DNA of 64,000 nucleotides, from the NCBI RefSeq assembly GCF_002215215.1, contig NZ_CP018632.1, positions 4,894,501 to 4,958,500 on the forward strand, read 5' to 3'. Source of the stretch: Granulosicoccus antarcticus IMCC3135. GTDB taxonomy: Bacteria; Pseudomonadota; Gammaproteobacteria; Granulosicoccales; Granulosicoccaceae. Every line of letters starts with the position of its first letter. The stretch's first letter is position 1. Both the position numbers and the translations under genes were made by a program. Positions 8,234-17,022 of the stretch are shown one piece after another. The notes beneath the pieces were generated by a model that saw only the letters and a program-made list of their open reading frames with translations, was not told where the DNA came from and did not search any database.

Positions 8234-9687
8234 AACTGCCCACTACTTTTTTAACGGCCTGCATGGTTCTAAGCTTTCCTGGCAGCCTTGCACTCATCCA
8301 GACTGCCATGGCCGATGAAGCGCAGACGCCAGCACCCAGCCTCACGCCGTGGTCTGAAAGAGCTCTGCTACAGCCGGTTCTCAGTACGGACTATGCGGGT
8401 CGTCTGGACAGGGACAAACTCATGGAACTGATTTCAGCCGGTGACCATCTTTTCAACGCACGCTTCACCAGTCTCGATGGTGTCGGCCGACCGATGGCCA
8501 CTCAGGCCATTGTTCCCACCAAACGCAAACGTGCCCCCAGAAGTGGTTTTTCACGCACTGCAGGCCTCGATGCAAACGCCTGTGCCAGTTGCCACAATGT
8601 GCCAGTGAGCGGTGGCGCTGGAGATTTTTCCGCCAACGTTTTTGTATCCGAAGGTTTCCAGCATGCTGATTTCGACACCGTAGATCCTCAGTTTTCCAAC
8701 GAACGCAACACCAATCATCTGTTCGGTGCGGGTCTGGTAGAGCTACTGGCACGCGAAATGAGTCGCGACTTGCAGGCCATACGCACTCAGGCCCTGATGG
8801 AGGCACGCAGCACTGGCAAACCCTTGTCTGTAGTCCTGAATAGCAAAGGCATTCACTTCGGTACGCTGAGCGTCATGCCCGATGGCCGGGTAGATCCTGA
8901 GGGTATCGAGGGCGTAGACCACGATCTGGTGATCCGGCCCTTCACCCACAAGGGGGTCATGACCTCACTACGGCAATTTACAATCAATGCCTTGAACCAG
9001 CACCATGGCATGCAAGCCGTTGAACGGTTCGGTCCACGCTGGACTGGTGAGAACGATCACGATGAGGACGGCGTGGAAAACGAAATAGGTATTGGCGATG
9101 TGTCGGCACTGGTCGCCTGGCAGGCCAGCCTTGCGCCCCCCTTTCCAACCCAGCCTGACGATATCGACTGGCAGGCAGCAGCCAGCGCCGGCCAGAAACA
9201 CTTCACAGAGGCAGGCTGTGTGGACTGCCACAAGCTCTACCTGCCACTGGAGTCTCTGGATTTTGCCGATCCCGGTCCTCTGGATGCGGCCGGCACTTTA
9301 CGTACCGGAGAAGGCAGCGATGCCATCTATGACCTTCAACTGCTCGACTGGGCCAGCCAGCTGGAACGCGATGAGAACGGAGACGTGATGGTTCCCTTGT
9401 TCGGCGATTTGAAGCGGCATGTCATTGCCGACCAACAATTGTCGGCATTGGGAAATGAACTACTTTCACAGCGATTTGTTGAACGCAACGTCTTCATGAC
9501 CAGCGAATTATGGGGCGTTGCCTCGACCGCGCCTTATGGTCACCGTGGCGACATGACGACACTGAGCGAAGTCATCCATGCTCACGGTGGTGCTGCACGC
9601 ACATCACGCGATGCCTGGCAGGCCATGTCGAACCGCCAGCAAAGCGAGCTGATTGCCTGGTTGAAAACACTGGCGATCGAACCATGA
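8230..9687 (+). CDS. Di-haem oxidoreductase (DHOR, DUF1111 family)
   Basis: A 485-residue periplasmic c-type cytochrome with a signal peptide (about 1-29, cut near AMADEA). There are two haem-binding motifs, CASCH (118-122) and CVDCH (330-334), and the conserved C-terminal ending TAPYGHRGDMTTLSEVIHAH. The family is called DHOR, thiol oxidoreductase-like or putative di-haem peroxidase; its physiological substrates are largely unknown. It overlaps the regulator upstream and the CRTAC1 gene downstream by four bases each, so the three are translationally coupled. It is not part of any textbook xylose operon. The family call is firm; the role is open. Confidence 0.85.
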   Translation: MKLPTTFLTACMVLSFPGSLALIQTAMADEAQTPAPSLTPWSERALLQPVLSTDYAGRLDRDKLMELISAGDHLFNARFTSLDGVGRPMATQAIVPTKRKRAPRSGFSRTAGLDANACASCHNVPVSGGAGDFSANVFVSEGFQHADFDTVDPQFSNERNTNHLFGAGLVELLAREMSRDLQAIRTQALMEARSTGKPLSVVLNSKGIHFGTLSVMPDGRVDPEGIEGVDHDLVIRPFTHKGVMTSLRQFTINALNQHHGMQAVERFGPRWTGENDHDEDGVENEIGIGDVSALVAWQASLAPPFPTQPDDIDWQAAASAGQKHFTEAGCVDCHKLYLPLESLDFADPGPLDAAGTLRTGEGSDAIYDLQLLDWASQLERDENGDVMVPLFGDLKRHVIADQQLSALGNELLSQRFVERNVFMTSELWGVASTAPYGHRGDMTTLSEVIHAHGGAARTSRDAWQAMSNRQQSELIAWLKTLAIEP

Positions 9688-11393
9688 GAACTCTCATCAC
9701 ACCGTCAATACAGACAGCTTTTCTACTGATCAGTGCATCACTGTCGTTCAGCCATGCCAGCCTGGCGCAGGATTTCCCTGGCGACATACCGGTATTGATT
9801 GAACAGTCCGAGGTTGCCGGCCTGCTGCATCGTTATGAAGGTCCATGGGAATATTTTGTCGGTGGCGGTGTCAGCACCTTCGACTGCAACCAGGACCGCC
9901 TGCCCGATCTGTATCTGGCAGGCGGTGAGAACAAGGCAAGCCTGTTCATCAATCGCAGTCAGCCGGGAGGCGAACTGAAGTTTGAAAAGATCAACAACAC
10001 CCCCTTATCGCTTGAACGCAGCATTGGCAGCTACCCTGTAGATATCGACAATGATGGCATTCTGGATCTGGTCGTCATGCGGGTCGGCGAAAACCAGCTA
10101 TTCAAGGGCGGGCCTGATTGCAGCTTCACCGCATCCAACATCGCCTGGAAATTCAATGGCGGCAATGCCTGGACAACGGCGTTCAGCGCCAGCTTTGAAC
10201 AGGGCCAGCGCTTTCCGACACTCGCCATTGGCAACTATGTCGACCGGACGGCTCCAGGCTCCCCCTGGGGCACCTGTCACCCGAACGAGCTGCACCGCCC
10301 CGCTGCGGGTGCAAGCGCGGGTGCAAGCGCGGGTGCAAGCGCGGCTGCTTCCCCTGAAATCCCGGACTACTCCGATGCGCAGCCATTGGCACCCGGCTAC
10401 TGCGCCTTGTCCATGCTCTTTACCGACTGGAATAAATCGGGCACCGACGCCTTGCGTGTCACCAACGACAGGCAGTACTACCGCGGTGGACAGGAACAGA
10501 TGTGGCGTCTGGATAGTGGTCGCTACCCGCGCCTCTTCAGCACCGCTGACGGCTGGGAGCCACTGATTATCTGGGGTATGGGAATAGCAGAGGCAGATCT
10601 GAACGCCGATGGCTATCCCGAGTACGCGCTGACCTCTATGGGCGACACAAAATTGCAGGTGCTGGATCTGCAACAAGCTATCGAGGAGAATCGCCCCAGC
10701 TACGAAGACATGGCCTGGGATCGGGGCGCAACGGCACACCGCCCCTACATTGGCGATGATCTGAAACCCAGTACCGGCTGGCATTCCCAGTTCGAAGATC
10801 TCAACAATGATGCAAGTCTGGATCTGTTCATAACCAAGGGCAACGTCGAGAACATGAATGACTTTGCCGGCTTTGATCCTGACAATCTCCTGCTCGGCCG
10901 CCCCGACGGCAGCTTCAGCGAACAAGGCCTGGCCGCGGGCATTGCTCTGGACCGTCGAGGCCGTGGTGCCAGCATCACCGACTTCAACGCCGATGGACTG
11001 CTTGATATCATCGTCGTTAACCGCCGCGATAATGTCAGCCTGTTTCGCAACGCTGGCATGGCATCCGGGCAAGGAGCACGCCCCGGCGGCAACTGGCTCA
11101 AACTGGAGCTGCAGCAAAGCGGTGCCAACCGGCACGCCATTGGCGCTCGTCTGTCGATCAAGACAGGCAATCAAGTGCAGACCCGCCGACTGCATGTCGG
11201 CGGTGGCCATGCTTCGGGAGACGCCGGTTTCGTGCATGTCGGATTGGGCGTTGCCGAACGCGCCACCGTTCGCGTGCAGTGGCCAGATGGCGAATGGAGC
11301 GCCCCCTTCAAACTATTCGCCAATCATCACGTCATTATCGAGCGCGGCAAGGACACTGTCATTCAATGGTTTCCACCCGTCGCCAAACCCTGA
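9684..11393 (+). CDS. CRTAC1-family protein with FG-GAP repeats and ASPIC/UnbV domain
   Basis: 569 residues from the ATG overlapping the DHOR stop. A signal peptide (1-27, ending SLAQDF) is followed by FG-GAP/VCBS-type repeats with calcium-binding loops: DCNQDRLPDLYLAGG, DIDNDGILDLVVMR, DLNADGYPEYALTS, DLNNDASLDLFITKG and DFNADGLLDIIVV. A C-terminal ASPIC/UnbV module follows (NWLKLELQQSGANRHAIGAR and the VRVQWPDGEW type end). It is probably a secreted or periplasmic beta-propeller. A 12-bp tandem repeat adds an AGAS-rich loop at about residues 207-221. Partnership with the DHOR is inferred from coupling. Confidence 0.85.
   Translation: MRTLITPSIQTAFLLISASLSFSHASLAQDFPGDIPVLIEQSEVAGLLHRYEGPWEYFVGGGVSTFDCNQDRLPDLYLAGGENKASLFINRSQPGGELKFEKINNTPLSLERSIGSYPVDIDNDGILDLVVMRVGENQLFKGGPDCSFTASNIAWKFNGGNAWTTAFSASFEQGQRFPTLAIGNYVDRTAPGSPWGTCHPNELHRPAAGASAGASAGASAAASPEIPDYSDAQPLAPGYCALSMLFTDWNKSGTDALRVTNDRQYYRGGQEQMWRLDSGRYPRLFSTADGWEPLIIWGMGIAEADLNADGYPEYALTSMGDTKLQVLDLQQAIEENRPSYEDMAWDRGATAHRPYIGDDLKPSTGWHSQFEDLNNDASLDLFITKGNVENMNDFAGFDPDNLLLGRPDGSFSEQGLAAGIALDRRGRGASITDFNADGLLDIIVVNRRDNVSLFRNAGMASGQGARPGGNWLKLELQQSGANRHAIGARLSIKTGNQVQTRRLHVGGGHASGDAGFVHVGLGVAERATVRVQWPDGEWSAPFKLFANHHVIIERGKDTVIQWFPPVAKP
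10305..10340 (+). repeat. In-frame 12-bp tandem repeat (three perfect copies)
   Basis: The unit GCGGGTGCAAGC occurs three times head to tail, followed by a partial copy. It is in frame and encodes Ala-Gly-Ala-Ser units in a linker of the CRTAC1 protein. Copy number can change by slippage without a frameshift. Confidence 0.9.
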
Positions 11394-11423
11394 CCCAATC
11401 AACCTTACGGATACTTTCACACC

Positions 11424-12887
11424 ATGTTTCTAGGTATAGATCTAGGTACCTCTAGCGTCAAGAGCGTTCTCATGGACGCCGAACAACAAATTCTTGCCAG
11501 CCACAGCGCCGCTCTCGACGTCAGCCGTCCACAGGATGGCTGGTCAGAACAGAACCCCTCAGACTGGATCAGCGCTATCGAGCAGACGCTGGATGCGCTT
11601 CGACAAAGCCACCCCAAGGAGCTCTCTGCGGTGCGTGGAATTGGCTTGTCCGGCCATATGCATGGCGCTACCTTGCTGGATGATCAAGACCAGGTCATCC
11701 GCCCATGCATGCTATGGAACGACACTCGCAGCCAGGCACAGGCTCAGCGTCTGGATACACCGCAGTTTCGCCAAATCGGTGGCAACATCCTGTTTCCTGG
11801 CTTCACAGCCCCTAAAGTCGCCTGGGTTGCCGAGCACGAAGCTGACAATTTTGCGCGTTTGGCCAAAGTACTTCTGCCCAAGGATTATGTTCGCTTGTGG
11901 CTGACAGGCGAACATGTCGGCGACATGTCCGATGCCGCCGGTACCGGCTGGCTGAATGTTGCCAAGCGCTGCTGGTCCGATGAGCTGTTGCAGGCAACCG
12001 GGCTTTCCCAGCAACACATGCCACGCCTGGTAGAAGGCACACAGGTGTCCGGCCAGTTGCGTACAGCACTCGCGACACGCTACGGCATGCTCAATAGCGT
12101 GGTCGTAGCCGGTGGCGCCGGCGATAATGCAGCCAGCGCCTGTGGCATGGGCACAGTAGCAGACGGTGATGCCTTTATCTCCCTGGGCACCTCTGGCGTG
12201 CTGTTCGCAGCCAACGATAGCTACCAGCCCAATGCCCAGAGCGCTGTGCATGCGTTCTGTCATGCATTGCCCGATACCTGGCATCAGATGGGCGTGATAC
12301 TCGCCGCAACCGATGCGCTCAACTGGCTTGCAAAAGCCATGAAGTCCACACCGCAAGCACTGAGCTCACCGCTGGATTCGCGACGGGCAGAGCCAACGGA
12401 TGTGATCTTTCTGCCGTACTTGGGAGGCGAACGAACGCCCATCAACGACACCGATGCACGTGGCGTCTTCATGGGACTCAAGCACTCGACTGATGCCGAT
12501 GAAATGACCCGTGCCGTATTGCAAGGAGTGGCGTTTGCCTTCAAGGATAGCCAACTGGCACTGCAATCAGCTGGTAGCACACTCAAACGGGCTGCCGCCA
12601 TAGGCGGTGGCGCAAAATCCGACTATTGGCTGCGGGTTATTGCCAATACGTTGAACATCCCGCTGGATATCCCCCTCGATGGTGATTTTGGTGCCAGCCT
12701 CGGAGCTGCCCGACTGGGAATGATTGCTGCCGAGCAAGCCGATCCCTTAAGTGTATGCACCGCACCGCTCATTGAGCGAACGGTAGAACCTGATGGCTCC
12801 AGCGCCGCCTTTGCCGAGCAATTTGAACGCTATCATGCCACCTACGAAGCACTGGCTCCGATCATGCGTCATCCCTCCAATAACTGA
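11424..12887 (+). CDS. xylB: Xylulokinase
   Basis: FGGY-family kinase phosphorylating D-xylulose to D-xylulose 5-phosphate for the pentose phosphate pathway. At 487 residues it has the usual size. The N-terminal phosphate-binding motif is GIDLGTSSVKSVL, followed by the XylB-typical SGHMHGATLLD (E. coli XylB has GQMHGAT), a second-domain DNAASACGMG, and FLPYLGGERTP near the ATP site. It lies 30 bp after the CRTAC1 gene on the same strand. No xylose isomerase (xylA) or xylose dehydrogenase is present here, so xylulose must be made by an enzyme encoded elsewhere. Confidence 0.92.
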   Translation: MFLGIDLGTSSVKSVLMDAEQQILASHSAALDVSRPQDGWSEQNPSDWISAIEQTLDALRQSHPKELSAVRGIGLSGHMHGATLLDDQDQVIRPCMLWNDTRSQAQAQRLDTPQFRQIGGNILFPGFTAPKVAWVAEHEADNFARLAKVLLPKDYVRLWLTGEHVGDMSDAAGTGWLNVAKRCWSDELLQATGLSQQHMPRLVEGTQVSGQLRTALATRYGMLNSVVVAGGAGDNAASACGMGTVADGDAFISLGTSGVLFAANDSYQPNAQSAVHAFCHALPDTWHQMGVILAATDALNWLAKAMKSTPQALSSPLDSRRAEPTDVIFLPYLGGERTPINDTDARGVFMGLKHSTDADEMTRAVLQGVAFAFKDSQLALQSAGSTLKRAAAIGGGAKSDYWLRVIANTLNIPLDIPLDGDFGASLGAARLGMIAAEQADPLSVCTAPLIERTVEPDGSSAAFAEQFERYHATYEALAPIMRHPSNN

Positions 12888-12900
12888 AGGGACTCGCCTG

Positions 12901-12922
12901 CCAGCTCACTTTTGTGAGCTGG
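12901..12922. terminator. Hairpin between convergent xylB and the thioredoxin-like gene
   Basis: A perfect 9-bp stem CCAGCTCAC/GTGAGCTGG with a TTTT loop starts 13 bases after the xylB stop. It lies in the 44-bp convergent gap and probably acts as a bidirectional terminator. Confidence 0.6.
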
Positions 12923-12931
12923 GCTGAAGTG

Positions 12932-13441
12932 CTAGCTTCCTGCGCTGGTATCCGCAACAGGTCCGGCGACAACGGCTTCAAGTGCCGCTCTTTCAATCAT
13001 GCCGGTGCGCGCGCCGGCAAGATTGCCGGAGGGGTCATACAGCAGGTAGGTCGGTGTCGCTCGAAAATCCTTGCCCGTCAGTTCCTTGTACTGGCGGTGG
13101 AACACGTCCGTGAATACGACCAGATTCGGGTACGACGGATTGTGCCGATCGATCAGTTTCTGAATCTCGGCCTCGGCCTCCATGCCATCCAGAGCAATAC
13201 CCACTACGCGTGCATCACTGGCCTGATGATCATGATGAAAGGCTTCAATCATGGGCTTTTGCTGCTCACAGGGAATACAGTCGGTCGACCAGAACATCAC
13301 CAGTGTCCAACGCCCATCACCGACGTAATCGTTGAGATTGACCCGGCTACTTTCCATGTCCTGGAGTTGAAAGGACTGCGCCAGCCCGGCACCAAACAGT
13401 AGTGAACCGCCCACCAGACAAGCCAGCAGACGCTTGCCCAT
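12932..13441 (-). CDS. TlpA/thioredoxin-like periplasmic protein
   Basis: A thioredoxin-fold protein of 169 residues from the ATG at 13441. The N-terminal signal peptide is GKRLLACLVGGSLLFGAGLA. The active site is FWSTDCIPCEQQ (Cys55 and Cys58), a CxxC with the C-terminal-side pattern of TlpA/ResA reductases, and the later cis-proline region reads RATPTYLLYD. It may reduce disulfides in the periplasm. A GTG at 13489 could extend it but would spoil the signal peptide. It follows the first OmpA-like lipoprotein by 62 bp on the same strand, and that family has a conserved Cys pair. Confidence 0.8.
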   Translation of the reverse strand: MGKRLLACLVGGSLLFGAGLAQSFQLQDMESSRVNLNDYVGDGRWTLVMFWSTDCIPCEQQKPMIEAFHHDHQASDARVVGIALDGMEAEAEIQKLIDRHNPSYPNLVVFTDVFHRQYKELTGKDFRATPTYLLYDPSGNLAGARTGMIERAALEAVVAGPVADTSAGS

Positions 13442-13503
13442 GACAGGCCAGCACAACAAAGAGGACACTTTACTGAAGATCAAATTCACCGATTTTTTTC
13501 TGC

Positions 13504-14607
13504 TTAATCCTGACGATTGAGAGTCACCACGACACCTCGCCGCGGCAATGTGTTGCCTGAACTATCACCTGCCCAGCAGCCTTCGTCAAGAATTCTGTTC
13601 TGCGGTATACCCGCAAACAATAGCGCTTCGCGTACTCGACTAGCCCGCCCTAGCGCCAATGCCGCATTACCGCTTTCCAATTCCGTTGGACCCAGCGAAC
13701 AACCGATCACTGAAAACAGATCCGACTCTGGCTCGAAGGATAATACCATTTCATCCACCAGTCTCTTGTTAACCGCACCAAGTCGTAATGAGTCGTTAGG
13801 GAACAACAGGATCAGCTCCTCCACGACACGATGCTCGGCCAGCAAATCTTCGAAGTTGGACTCCCCCAGATCAAATACGTTCTCCACCCGCGTCAAATTA
13901 GCCAACGGCAAAGCCAGATTCTGCTTGGCGATAGCACCGGACACGACCGGATTCAACGGATTAGCCTCATCAGGTACGGACAGAGGTGAGACCTCTGGGT
14001 TTGTACCTGCTGTATCCTGCGCAAGTTCGCCGGTCGCCACCTCGGTATTCGGGCTGACAACAGGCACCGGATCAACTACCGAAGCCGTATTGGCGAATAC
14101 CCGATCATTGGGAATAATGGCACTGGCGTCGGCACCGCGAACATACAAGGGCGTGAGCGGACTGATTCCAGCCACACCAGCCATCAGAAAGCTGCGACGC
14201 AATTCGACACTGCCAATTGCCATTTCATAGGTGGCCTGCTGAGCTGCACCCTGATCAGTTTTCTGGGCCGATTTCTGCTCAAGGCGATACTGGAACAATT
14301 GACCACTCGACGTATCGTTGACCCAGCGCACCCCGTAGCCTGCAGCCCGCAACGCCATCTGCATGGCGACGGTGAACTCATCGGTGCGCGAAGTTCGCAG
14401 CAGATTAATCGTCGTCTCTGCCGGTTGCAGCAAATCGATCTGCCGCAAAGTGTTCACAAAATTCCCGGCAATAATCTGTACAGGCTCCGCTCCCTGCTGC
14501 CCAGAAGCCGCAATAGACAGTTCGTCTTCGGCTTGGGGTGGCTGGCTGACACAGCCCAAAGGCAGGCAGGCCAACAGAAATACGAGAGTGAATCGAGACA
14601 GATGCAT
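13504..14607 (-). CDS. OmpA-like lipoprotein, paralogue 1
   Basis: A 367-residue probable outer-membrane lipoprotein with a signal ending in a lipobox (LPLGC, Cys19). The first half holds a conserved alpha/beta-looking region (NFVNTLRQIDLLQPAETTINLL ... ALRAAGYGVRWV) shared with the two neighbours. The C-terminal 110 residues resemble an OmpA-type domain (FPNDSLRLGAVNKRLVDEM ... NAALALGRASRVREAL), but the usual peptidoglycan-contacting Asp is replaced in GCSLGPTE. Two cysteines (GCS and DEGCW) recur in the paralogues. The middle is Pro/Ser/Thr-rich. The function is unknown. Confidence 0.7.
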   Translation of the reverse strand: MHLSRFTLVFLLACLPLGCVSQPPQAEDELSIAASGQQGAEPVQIIAGNFVNTLRQIDLLQPAETTINLLRTSRTDEFTVAMQMALRAAGYGVRWVNDTSSGQLFQYRLEQKSAQKTDQGAAQQATYEMAIGSVELRRSFLMAGVAGISPLTPLYVRGADASAIIPNDRVFANTASVVDPVPVVSPNTEVATGELAQDTAGTNPEVSPLSVPDEANPLNPVVSGAIAKQNLALPLANLTRVENVFDLGESNFEDLLAEHRVVEELILLFPNDSLRLGAVNKRLVDEMVLSFEPESDLFSVIGCSLGPTELESGNAALALGRASRVREALLFAGIPQNRILDEGCWAGDSSGNTLPRRGVVVTLNRQD

Positions 14608-14852
14608 TTTCTTGAAATCTTCCTTGAAGGCCTGAATTCCAGACAGCTTATCTGGAGCGGCGGCAATTTACGGATACTATACCGGCGGTTGATACTTGTA
14701 GAAGGTGGCTCCGATCACGTTTAGTGAAGCTCGTCAAAAGAAAACATGAATCGATCCGAATTCATCACGCAAGTTCGGCATGTTGGTACCTTGCGAATCA
14801 GATACCCTATCTGTAACAAGCTGACAGATCCGCAAACCGGAGCAAGAAACCC

Positions 14853-15956
14853 GTGATTCAACTTTCCGGCAACAGAGCCGAATATCCTGCCTGGAAACCT
14901 CTAGTGGCCATCTGCCTGCTAGGCAGCTCCCTGGCCTTAAGTGCCTGCGCAGTAACCGACACTCCCATTTCTCCAGCGTCCCTGATAGCCGATAAGGCCA
15001 ACCGGAACATATTCGGGAAAGCCGCCCCGGTACCCACAGCGTACCGGACAATGGTCAACGACCTGAGCGACGTCGTCGTGCAGATCTTTGATCCTCGCGA
15101 TACCACCCTGCAAGTGACAAGAAGCAATGCAGATCCTATTTTGCAGTACTTCGTCCAAGTCCTGGCTGAACACGGTTTTGGCATACAGCGAGTCAGTGCC
15201 GACCAGGGAGCTCAGTACCTGCAATATGAACTCAGATCGATTGATGATGAGAATGGCGTGCTGGTATCCCTCAATGTGGGTCCCGTGGTAGCCACTCGTT
15301 ATTATCAACTGCTGCGCGACAACGTCGTTACCCCTACCAGCGTTGTACAACTTGCGGGCACGCGCGCACCGGTCACGGTAGCAGATACTCCGACAGGTCG
15401 ATTCAAAGTATCAAACCCGGCCTTCTCACAGGTGCAATACGTCGCCGCGATGAGTCTTGATGAGCAATCACCCATCATCTCGCTGGTTACGCCCGATGTT
15501 ATCAACAGCGCAACAAGCCAATCCGCACGCGGGCCCAGCCTACAGGCTCTGAATTCCAGTAAAGTTGAAGTCACCAATCTTTTCTTCGGCACAGAATCCA
15601 ACTTTGCATCCATTCTCGATGGCCATGAACAAGTGGATCGTCAGATCGTGGTGTTCGGTAATGACTCCATGATATTGGGCGACACCAACAAGCAACTGAT
15701 TGACCAGTTTGTGGATGAGAAGCTAGAAGCTACCGACGTCATCAGCCTGGTCGGTTGCAGCAACGGCCCCACCGCTCTGGATATCGGCAACGAAGGCCTG
15801 GCGCTGGGTCGGGGCAGACGCGTAATCGAAGCATTGATGGCCCGCGGCGTATCGCGCGAGCAAATTCTGGATGAAGGTTGCTGGGCTCCGACCAAGGCAG
15901 ATGATCGGTTTCCCAGTCGTGGTGTTGTCCTTGAATTGTGGCGGAGTCAATCATGA
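14853..15956 (+). CDS. OmpA-like lipoprotein, paralogue 2
   Basis: 367 residues with a lipobox (LALSAC, Cys33) after a 32-residue signal; the start codon at 14853 is GTG. It has the same two-part layout as the divergent paralogue 1: an N-terminal region with VQIFDPRDTTLQVTR and LAEHGFGIQRV, then a degenerate OmpA-like domain with NDSMILGDTNKQLIDQF, VGCSNGPTALDIGN, GLALGRGRRVIEAL and DEGCWAP. Both conserved cysteines are present. A 245-bp gap separates it from paralogue 1; its stop overlaps paralogue 3 as ATGA. Function unknown; a surface or cell-envelope role is likely. Confidence 0.7.
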   Translation: MIQLSGNRAEYPAWKPLVAICLLGSSLALSACAVTDTPISPASLIADKANRNIFGKAAPVPTAYRTMVNDLSDVVVQIFDPRDTTLQVTRSNADPILQYFVQVLAEHGFGIQRVSADQGAQYLQYELRSIDDENGVLVSLNVGPVVATRYYQLLRDNVVTPTSVVQLAGTRAPVTVADTPTGRFKVSNPAFSQVQYVAAMSLDEQSPIISLVTPDVINSATSQSARGPSLQALNSSKVEVTNLFFGTESNFASILDGHEQVDRQIVVFGNDSMILGDTNKQLIDQFVDEKLEATDVISLVGCSNGPTALDIGNEGLALGRGRRVIEALMARGVSREQILDEGCWAPTKADDRFPSRGVVLELWRSQS

Positions 15957-17020
15957 GCTTTTCACCTGCCGCCTCACTGAGCACAGGCGTCACTCTACTT
16001 TCATTACTGCTATCAGGCTGTACGGGGCTCTCAGGTCCACAAGGCGTGGACCAGGAAGCCTTGCTGCCCCGATTGGCAGGCAATGCTGCCTCCCTGAATG
16101 AAATCAGCGGACTGGAGCGAGCTCATCTACAGCTGATTGCCACCAACCTTGTCGCCACCCTGGTGCAGATTCCAGAAATGCGCCCGGCCACTGTCACCTT
16201 GCAGATCAACACACCATTCACCGCTTTTGGCAATGCGGTGATCAGGGCACTGGAGGATGCCGGCTTCGGCATGCAACTGGTCGATGCGGACCAGGGACAG
16301 AATTTCGTCTCATACAGCAAGAGTCTTTCCGAGACCGAGTCCGGACTGGTCACCAACTATGGACTTGCCGTTGGTCGTATCCGCTTGTCACGTGAGTACG
16401 TCATTGAAGCCGATGCCGTCTACCCTTCATCCCTGATGACTATCTCAGGAACTGATTCAATTGCCGATATCCAGTTGGCGGACAACATCTTTGCCGAACA
16501 AGGTGGCCAGAGCACAGCATTCATCAGCGGTGCACAGCGCGCTGGAATTCCTGACCCGAACCTCAAGGCAAGCACCATTGATGTCAACGAGTTCGATAAG
16601 CTGCCAGAAGACAAACGCACAACGCAGGAATATGTCTTCACGGAAGCCCGGCAACGCTATTTTGAAAGTGACACACGCCGCCGCGTACCGGATCTCAGTC
16701 GCTACTCCAAGCACCGCCGCACGGTACTGATATTCGAGGACAACACGACTCAGGTAATGGGCAATGCCAACAAGCAGGCTGTACGCTTGCTGGTGCGCGA
16801 GTTCAGTGATGATGACATCATGCTGATCAAAGCCTGCCTGGATGCAGACGGACGTGACGAGGCCTCCCTGAACAGGGCCATTCGTGTTGAAGAAGAACTG
16901 GCAGGTCTGGGCGTACCGACAGAATCTGCCTATATAGCCCCATGTGCGCGGATCAGTTATCGCCACGCATCGGACAACTCTCCCACACCGGTGGAACTGA
17001 TTCACTACCGTCCAAAATAA
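15953..17020 (+). CDS. OmpA-like lipoprotein, paralogue 3
   Basis: 355 residues from the ATG at 15953, which overlaps the previous stop. The lipobox is LLLSGC. The N-terminal half aligns by eye with the neighbours (NLVATLVQIPEMRPATVTLQ, RALEDAGFGMQLVDADQGQ), and the C-terminal half has NTTQVMGNANKQAVRLLVREF. This copy is the most diverged: GCS has become KACLDADG and DEGCW has become IAPCAR, but both cysteines remain. It is followed after two bases by an AapJ-type binding protein, so the four proteins of this region are probably used together. Function unknown. Confidence 0.68.
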   Translation: MSFSPAASLSTGVTLLSLLLSGCTGLSGPQGVDQEALLPRLAGNAASLNEISGLERAHLQLIATNLVATLVQIPEMRPATVTLQINTPFTAFGNAVIRALEDAGFGMQLVDADQGQNFVSYSKSLSETESGLVTNYGLAVGRIRLSREYVIEADAVYPSSLMTISGTDSIADIQLADNIFAEQGGQSTAFISGAQRAGIPDPNLKASTIDVNEFDKLPEDKRTTQEYVFTEARQRYFESDTRRRVPDLSRYSKHRRTVLIFEDNTTQVMGNANKQAVRLLVREFSDDDIMLIKACLDADGRDEASLNRAIRVEEELAGLGVPTESAYIAPCARISYRHASDNSPTPVELIHYRPK

Positions 17021-17022
17021 AG

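Noticed and set aside
10305-10340. Possible CRISPR-like repeat
   Set aside because: The 12-bp units are adjacent without spacers and in frame in a coding sequence.
10098-11237. 379-codon minus-strand frame opposite the CRTAC1 gene
   Set aside because: The plus strand has clear FG-GAP and ASPIC/UnbV motifs with a signal peptide; the opposite frame shows no family pattern.
11712-12356. 214-codon minus-strand frame opposite xylB
   Set aside because: The xylulokinase motifs on the plus strand explain the sequence.
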